Shown piece after piece: positions 52,879 to 57,378 of a DNA stretch of 57,378 nucleotides; the stretch's first letter is position 1, and each line of letters starts with the position of its first letter. The DNA comes from Idiomarina aquatica (GTDB taxonomy: Bacteria > Pseudomonadota > Gammaproteobacteria > Enterobacterales > Alteromonadaceae), in the NCBI RefSeq assembly GCF_004362895.1, contig NZ_SNXI01000017.1, forward strand, positions 1 to 57,378. Direction: 5' to 3'. Below the pieces are notes generated by a model. It ran no database searches. It had not been told where the DNA came from and saw only the letters and a list, made by a program, of their open reading frames with translations. Made by a program: the position numbers and the translations under genes.

Positions 52879-52944
52879 GTAGCTTGCGCCTCAGGCGCAA
52901 GTTACATGGCTATCTGGTAGCTTGCGCCTCAGGCGCAAGCTACG
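52879..52944. repeat. REP-like palindrome pair, supplies pgl stop
   Basis: GTAGCTTGCGCC-tca-GGCGCAAGTTAC (52879-52905) and GTAGCTTGCGCC-tca-GGCGCAAGCTAC (52918-52943) lie between pgl and edd. The GCTAC end of the second copy contains the TAG stop (52940-52942) of pgl. They may shape relative expression within the operon. Confidence 0.75.
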
Positions 52945-53635
52945 CTGCGTAGTAAACCTCAGTGGGGACTTGCTGCTGGTGCAAGAATTCACCGATAGGC
53001 AAAATAGCCTTTCCACTCTCTTCGACCTGTTTAAACACTTGCAGCTTGTTTTCGCCACAAAAGTGCAAATAAATATTGCGACTGTTCATGATACGTGACT
53101 TGGTTAAACTAACCCGTGCATACGGCGCCTTAGTTGGCTGCGTTGCAATAACCGCATCATTAGCCGTTAAGCCTTGTTGCAGCTCGGCGCAATCCGGAAA
53201 CAGCGAAGCGGTATGACCATCATCGCCCATACCTAAAATAATCACGTCAAACTCAGGCAGTTCGTTTAACTGTTCAGACAAAACAGGGGCTGCATTCTGA
53301 GCCTTTTCATGACCCGTATACAAGCTAATATAATGCGCTTTAGCCGCTTTGTTTTTTAATAGCACGGTCTTGATTAGCTTATCGTTGCTGTCATTAGAGT
53401 CGGGTAATACCCAACGCTCATCGGCCAACATAATGGTCACGTGCTTCCAGTCGATGTCAGTTCGGGATAACTTTTCGAATAAAGGCTTAGGTGTATTGCC
53501 ACCCGAAACCACGAGATAGGCATGCCCGCGCGCTGCGATAGCATCACTGAGTTGCGCACTAACGCGTTGGCAAAGCTGTTCAGAAAGTTGTTCGTTACTG
53601 GCAAAGGTTTTCACTGATTTGTCCTCGTTATTCAT
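52940..53635 (-). CDS. pgl: 6-phosphogluconolactonase
   Basis: A 231-residue lactonase hydrolysing 6-phosphogluconolactone in the cytoplasm. Motifs: VSGGNTPKPLFEKL near 50, ADERWV near 80, and GMGDDGHTASLFP near 137. I chose ATG 53635 (frame opens MNNEDKS); the frame extends to 53662 but those nine codons overlap zwf. The stop is part of a REP palindrome. Confidence 0.9.
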   Translation of the reverse strand: MNNEDKSVKTFASNEQLSEQLCQRVSAQLSDAIAARGHAYLVVSGGNTPKPLFEKLSRTDIDWKHVTIMLADERWVLPDSNDSNDKLIKTVLLKNKAAKAHYISLYTGHEKAQNAAPVLSEQLNELPEFDVIILGMGDDGHTASLFPDCAELQQGLTANDAVIATQPTKAPYARVSLTKSRIMNSRNIYLHFCGENKLQVFKQVEESGKAILPIGEFLHQQQVPTEVYYAA

Positions 53636-53649
53636 CTTTTTTAATCTCT

Positions 53650-55119
53650 TTATTCGTCCCATTCACGACCATCTTGTGCCAACAGACTCACCGAAGCGAC
53701 CGGACCCCAGCTTCCCGCAGGGTATGGCTTAGGTGACTCGTCGGTGGTCTCCCATGCAGCAATAATGCCGTCAATCCAATTCCACGCTTGTTCGACTTCC
53801 TGGCGATGCACGAATAAGTATTGATTACCGTGCATCACTTCCAGTAATAAGCGCTCATAGGCATCCGCGATACGCCTTTTCTTGAAGGTTTCGTCAAAGC
53901 TCAAGTCCAGGGTGGTCGCTTTTAGCTGCATCTGCTTACCCAGCCCCGGTATCTTGTTGATCATCTCAACTTCTACACCTTCGTCGGGCTGTAAGCGGAT
54001 AACCAGTTTATTTGGGGGCAAGTCAGGCAATGTTTCGTGGAAAATATTATGTGGTTGCTTTTTAAACGTAATAACGACTTCACTACGTTTTTGCGGCATG
54101 CGTTTACCCGTACGCAGATAAAACGGCACACCGGACCAACGCCAGTTATCGATATAGGCTTTTAACGCGACAAAGGTTTCGGTTTCGCTGTTCTCTTTAG
54201 CACCCTCTTCGTCCAGGTAACCGGGTACTTTGGTTTCGCCGGCAAAACCTTTCGCGTACTGGCCTCTTACGGTCAATTGCTGACTATTGCTGGCATTAAT
54301 AGGTCGTAACGACTTTAGTACTTTGAGCTTTTCGTCGCGGATGCTCTCGGCGTCTAAACGCGACGGTGGCTCCATAGCAATAAGCGATAACACCTGCAAC
54401 AAATGGTTTTGCACCATGTCGCGTAACTGACCAGCGTCATCGTAATAACTCCAGCGCCCTTCAACACCGACCTGCTCTGCTGCCGTTATTTGAATGTGGT
54501 CGACCGCGTTATGATCCCAGTTGTTGGAAAACAGCGAATTGGCGAACCGCAACGCTAACAGGTTAAGTACGGTTTCTTTACCCAAATAATGGTCAATACG
54601 ATAAATCTGGGTTTCGTTAAAATACTGGCCAACTTCCTCGTTAATGTCTTTTGATGACGACAAGTTATGACCGATGGGCTTTTCCAGTATCACCCGCGTT
54701 GGTTCAGCGGTCAGGCCTACGTTGTGTAGCCCTTTACAAATCGTGGCATAAAGCGCAGGCGGCGTGGCCAGGTAAAAGATGCGCTGATGCTGTTTTTGCT
54801 CAAGGCATTGCTGCAGCGATTGATAACTCGCGTTATCCGAGAAATCCATACAGACATACTGAAAGCGCTTACAGAAGCGCGCCATCGAATCATCGTCGCG
54901 CTCGTTTTCCGCCACAAATTGCTTCAACACGTCGTTAACACGCTCAGTAATTTGTGCCGCCGGCATGTCTTCGCGGGCGACGGCAATAATGCGGCTTTGT
55001 GGTTCGATAAGTTGAGCACGTTCCAGCTGATACAAGGCCGGGATTAACTTACGCCGGGACAAATCCCCAAGCGCTCCAAAAAGCACCATGTCACAACAGT
55101 TCGGGCAATCATTTGGCAT
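53650..55119 (-). CDS. zwf: Glucose-6-phosphate 1-dehydrogenase
   Basis: A 489-residue enzyme, first gene of the Entner-Doudoroff operon. It oxidises glucose-6-phosphate to the lactone with NADP+. The Rossmann loop FGALGDLSRRKLIPALY is near residues 14-30; the catalytic YRIDHYLGKETV is near 173-184 and EKPIGHNLSSS near 145. Divergent from hexR; two HexR-type operators lie in the 163 bp between, so it is very likely repressed by HexR and induced by KDPG. Confidence 0.95.
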   Translation of the reverse strand: MPNDCPNCCDMVLFGALGDLSRRKLIPALYQLERAQLIEPQSRIIAVAREDMPAAQITERVNDVLKQFVAENERDDDSMARFCKRFQYVCMDFSDNASYQSLQQCLEQKQHQRIFYLATPPALYATICKGLHNVGLTAEPTRVILEKPIGHNLSSSKDINEEVGQYFNETQIYRIDHYLGKETVLNLLALRFANSLFSNNWDHNAVDHIQITAAEQVGVEGRWSYYDDAGQLRDMVQNHLLQVLSLIAMEPPSRLDAESIRDEKLKVLKSLRPINASNSQQLTVRGQYAKGFAGETKVPGYLDEEGAKENSETETFVALKAYIDNWRWSGVPFYLRTGKRMPQKRSEVVITFKKQPHNIFHETLPDLPPNKLVIRLQPDEGVEVEMINKIPGLGKQMQLKATTLDLSFDETFKKRRIADAYERLLLEVMHGNQYLFVHRQEVEQAWNWIDGIIAAWETTDESPKPYPAGSWGPVASVSLLAQDGREWDE

Positions 55120-55171
55120 TGCTTTTGTCCACTTTCAGTTGAATGGTTTGAAATCGTTTTTTATTAATTTT

Positions 55172-55186
55172 TGTAATTTTACTACA
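55172..55186. promoter_or_regulatory. HexR operator, zwf side
   Basis: TGTAATTTTACTACA matches the HexR site pattern TGTARTTAAAATTACA in its outer halves with a weaker centre. It lies 53 bp upstream of the zwf start. Confidence 0.65.
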
Positions 55187-55234
55187 TTTCTATTCACACT
55201 TTAGCAACGTTTAGGTTAGCATGGCAAATATTAA

Positions 55235-55249
55235 TGTAATTAAATTACA
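55235..55249. promoter_or_regulatory. HexR operator, hexR side
   Basis: TGTAATT-A-AATTACA is a perfect palindrome and a near-consensus HexR site, 34 bp before the hexR start. It implies autoregulation together with control of zwf. Confidence 0.8.
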
Positions 55250-55282
55250 AAAACGAACAACGCTTTGTTGGAGCTTTTGCCC

Positions 55283-56128
55283 ATGAATATAGTGCAAACG
55301 GTGAAGGATCGCCTGTCAGACTTGAGTAAAAATGAATATAAGGTAGCGCAGCAGGTATTGCTCGATCCCGAAGCTATTATTCATGTATCGACGGCGACGC
55401 TGGCTAAACAGGCCAATGTCAGTGAGCCCACCATTAACCGCTTTTGTCGCCGCATTGGCTGCAAGGGCTACCCTGACTTTAAGTTGCAACTAGCACAGCA
55501 ACTGGCTAAGGGCGCCTCGTACGTTAACTCGCAAATTGACGATGACGATAACGTATCCACGGTTACCGATAAGATATTTTCGTCGACACTTTCTGCGCTT
55601 GCCAATACCCAGCGCACTTTGGACCACGCAGCCATCGAAAAAACCATTAGTTACCTAAAGGATGCTCGCAAGATCTCGTTTTTTGGATTTGGCGCATCAG
55701 CATCGGTCGCTCATGACGCACAGAATAAGTTCGCCCGTTTTACCACGCCGGCGATTTTCTCTGATGATGTATTGGTGCAAAAAGTCGCTGCCCTGAACAG
55801 CTTACCGGGCGACGTTATCGTTTGCTTTAGCCACACCGGACGTACCAAAGCGCTATGTGAAATTGCGCAGCTGGGCTATGACAATCAGGCCACGGTTATT
55901 GGTATTACTGCCAAAGGCAGTCCCCTGGCTAAGTACTGCCATGTCGTGGTTAGTACCGAAGTCCCTGAAGATACCGATCAATATATGCCCATGGCATCTC
56001 GTATTGCGCAGATGGTGCTGATCGATGCCATCGTCGCCGGCTTTGCGCTTGCGCATGGCGAAGAAATTAAACAACAACTAGCTCGGGTTAAAGCCGGGCT
56101 CAAAGATTCACGTTTTCCACCGCAGTAA
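55283..56128 (+). CDS. hexR: HexR, RpiR-family repressor of sugar catabolism
   Basis: A 281-residue regulator with an N-terminal RpiR helix-turn-helix (STATLAKQANVSEPTINRFCRRIGCKGYPDFKLQLA) and a C-terminal SIS sugar-phosphate-binding domain (ISFFGFGASASVAHDAQNKFARF; CFSHTGRTKALCEIA). In Shewanella and Pseudomonas relatives it represses Entner-Doudoroff and gap genes and releases DNA on binding KDPG. The start at 55283 gives MNIVQTVKDRL; upstream GGAG. Followed by gap after 12 bp. Confidence 0.9.
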   Translation: MNIVQTVKDRLSDLSKNEYKVAQQVLLDPEAIIHVSTATLAKQANVSEPTINRFCRRIGCKGYPDFKLQLAQQLAKGASYVNSQIDDDDNVSTVTDKIFSSTLSALANTQRTLDHAAIEKTISYLKDARKISFFGFGASASVAHDAQNKFARFTTPAIFSDDVLVQKVAALNSLPGDVIVCFSHTGRTKALCEIAQLGYDNQATVIGITAKGSPLAKYCHVVVSTEVPEDTDQYMPMASRIAQMVLIDAIVAGFALAHGEEIKQQLARVKAGLKDSRFPPQ

Positions 56129-56140
56129 GAAGGATTCATT

Positions 56141-57151
56141 ATGACAATTAAAGTTGCAATTAACGGTTTTGGCCGTATCGGTAAAAACATCGCCCGCGCT
56201 ATCTTTGAAAGTCAGCGCAATGATCAGTTTGAGGTTGTCGCCATTAACGATTTGGGCGCTCCTGCTACGCTGGCACATTTATTAAAATTTGATACCGTGC
56301 ATGGCCAGTTTAATGCTGACGTTCGTGCCGACGAAAACGCCATCTATATTAATGACCACAAAATTAATGTTTATGCCGAGCGTGACCCTAAAAATTTACC
56401 CTGGAAGCAATTGGGCGTAGACGTGGTGATGGAATGCACCGGTTTATTTACTAACCGTGACGGCGCCGGACAACACCTGACAGCGGGAGCTAAAAAAGTA
56501 ATAATTTCAGCGCCGGCAAAAGACGTTGACGGTCTGTTCGTGTATGGTGTTAACCATCAGGATATGAAGCCTGATATGACCATTATTTCTAATGCGTCTT
56601 GCACCACCAACTGTTTGGCGCCGATTGCTCAGCCGCTTAACGAATCCCTGGGTATTGAAAGCGCACTGATGACAACGGTTCACTCATACACCAATGATCA
56701 ATGTCTGCTGGATGCCTACCACAGTGATTTACAGCGTGCCCGTGCCGCTGCGCAGTCAATGATCCCATCAAAAACCGGTGCAGCCGCAGCCATTGGTAAA
56801 GTTATTCCAGAGCTTGATGGCAAGTTCGACGGCCTTGCTGTGCGGGTTCCAACACCCAATGTGTCACTCGTAGACCTTAGTTTTATTGCCAATCGCGACA
56901 CCAGCGTTGAAGAAGTCAACAAAATTGTACAGCAAGCGGCTGCAAAATCGCCTCTGAGTGCTGTACTCGATGTTAACGAGTTACCTTTGGTGTCGAGCGA
57001 TTTTAACCATAACCCGGCATCCAGTGTTTTTGATACGCACCAAACCCGGGTCAACGGACGTTTAGTTAAAGTGATGGCTTGGTATGACAACGAATGGGGC
57101 TTTAGCAACCGTATGCTGGACAATGCAGCACATTTGATGTCGCTCAGTTAA
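56141..57151 (+). CDS. gapA: Glyceraldehyde-3-phosphate dehydrogenase
   Basis: A 336-residue type I GAPDH. NAD-binding [14 protein letters not shown] is at 7-20, Asp37 in AINDLG, the catalytic Cys154 in SNASCTTNC and His in [19 protein letters not shown] closes the enzyme. It oxidises the glyceraldehyde-3-phosphate released by Eda. AGAAGGA lies before the ATG. It is 12 bp after hexR, so the repressor and this step share a transcript. Confidence 0.95.
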   Translation: MTIKVAINGFGRIGKNIARAIFESQRNDQFEVVAINDLGAPATLAHLLKFDTVHGQFNADVRADENAIYINDHKINVYAERDPKNLPWKQLGVDVVMECTGLFTNRDGAGQHLTAGAKKVIISAPAKDVDGLFVYGVNHQDMKPDMTIISNASCTTNCLAPIAQPLNESLGIESALMTTVHSYTNDQCLLDAYHSDLQRARAAAQSMIPSKTGAAAAIGKVIPELDGKFDGLAVRVPTPNVSLVDLSFIANRDTSVEEVNKIVQQAAAKSPLSAVLDVNELPLVSSDFNHNPASSVFDTHQTRVNGRLVKVMAWYDNEWGFSNRMLDNAAHLMSLS

Positions 57152-57233
57152 GTATTTATTAAGGTTTTTTATTGTAATAATTTGTGCTGATTCATTGACC
57201 ATGTTAATTTCTTGTTCTACTTTATAAAAGCGC

Positions 57234-57251
57234 TTACATTAAAAAATGTAA
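57234..57251. promoter_or_regulatory. Inverted repeat after gapA
   Basis: TTACATT-AAAA-AATGTAA, 7-bp arms. It resembles a HexR-type word but with a different spacer; no T-run follows. It may be an operator for a gene beyond an inserted element, or incidental. Confidence 0.3.
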
Positions 57252-57283
57252 TATTCGTCTAAAATAGCTAACAACAAGAATGT

Positions 57284-57378
57284 GTGACTGCTCCCCGCCC
57301 TAACGGGCGAGGCTTCCAAATTCTCAGGCAGCAACCGGCGCGTGGCCGGATTTACGCAAGCCTCCATTGGCAGGAACC
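57284..57378 (-). mobile_element. IS200/IS605-type element end, cut by the window edge
   Basis: GTGACTGCTCCCCGCCC-taac-GGGCGAGG with the following GCTTCC is the characteristic hairpin end of IS200/IS605-family (tnpB-carrying) elements. On the minus strand it reads ...GGGCGGGGAGCAGTCAC, the right end. The tnpB gene would lie on the minus strand beyond the window; the last codons of a frame stopping at 57324-57326 may be its end. The same strand and region normally encode the guide (omega) RNA. The element's far end is not visible. Confidence 0.6.

Noticed and set aside
56716-57123. 135-codon frame antisense to gapA
   Set aside because: Shadow of a highly conserved gene.

Overview
The window looks like chromosomal DNA of a marine gammaproteobacterium of the Alteromonadales (Alteromonas, Pseudoalteromonas or Idiomarina-like). 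This rests on the Entner-Doudoroff cluster zwf-pgl-edd-glk-eda facing hexR-gap with HexR operators between them, a TonB receptor, several outer-membrane barrels, a tsdBA thiosulfate dehydrogenase and many short REP-like palindromes at gene ends. Genus is inference. No rRNA, tRNA or CRISPR array was seen.

Layout. (1) 1-3.5 kb: accessory material, with a tandem 21-bp repeat, a probably 5'-clipped unknown gene and a 770-residue protein with zinc-ribbon motifs and a nuclease-like C-terminus. (2) 3.8-11.7 kb: a compact catabolic unit. Five minus-strand genes (iron alcohol dehydrogenase, permease, sigma-54 activator, succinate-semialdehyde-type dehydrogenase, periplasmic cyclase-family hydrolase) diverge from a porin; both promoters are good -24/-12 sigma-54 sites with an activator palindrome between them. 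(3) 11.9-16.4 kb: a periplasmic 5'-nucleotidase divergent from a TonB receptor, with an inverted-repeat array between. (4) 16.4-20.1 kb: a gene-poor stretch holding several tiny genes, two of them paralogous 38-39 residue membrane peptides, one overlapping a secreted HNH nuclease gene; also an orphan MazE-like antitoxin tail and a small-RNA candidate. (5) 20.8-39.4 kb: a defence-like island with hipBA, a methyltransferase-HNH fusion, a Phd/Doc-type pair, two WYL regulators, a tail-less SSB, an SMC-MukE-kleisin-Toprim operon ending in a dimeric dUTPase, and an Mrr-type endonuclease. A SOUL lipoprotein and a calcium-repeat protein lie inside it. (6) 39.5-49.4 kb: redox and envelope genes including tsdBA, a chemoreceptor, and a thioredoxin-like/dihaem peroxidase pair. 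(7) 49.4-57.2 kb: central carbon metabolism. (8) 57.28 kb to the end: one end of an IS200/IS605-type element running out of the window.

The most unusual signals are: (a) at 46549-46597, a textbook arrangement for -1 ribosomal frameshifting (Shine-Dalgarno-like site, A AAA AAG, stop, 9-bp stem-loop) exactly where a peroxidase reading frame without a start codon joins an upstream exported thioredoxin-like frame; (b) the SMC-first condensin/Wadjet-like operon with a dUTPase; (c) the sigma-54-driven catabolic locus; (d) the family of tiny membrane proteins, one coupled to a secreted nuclease.
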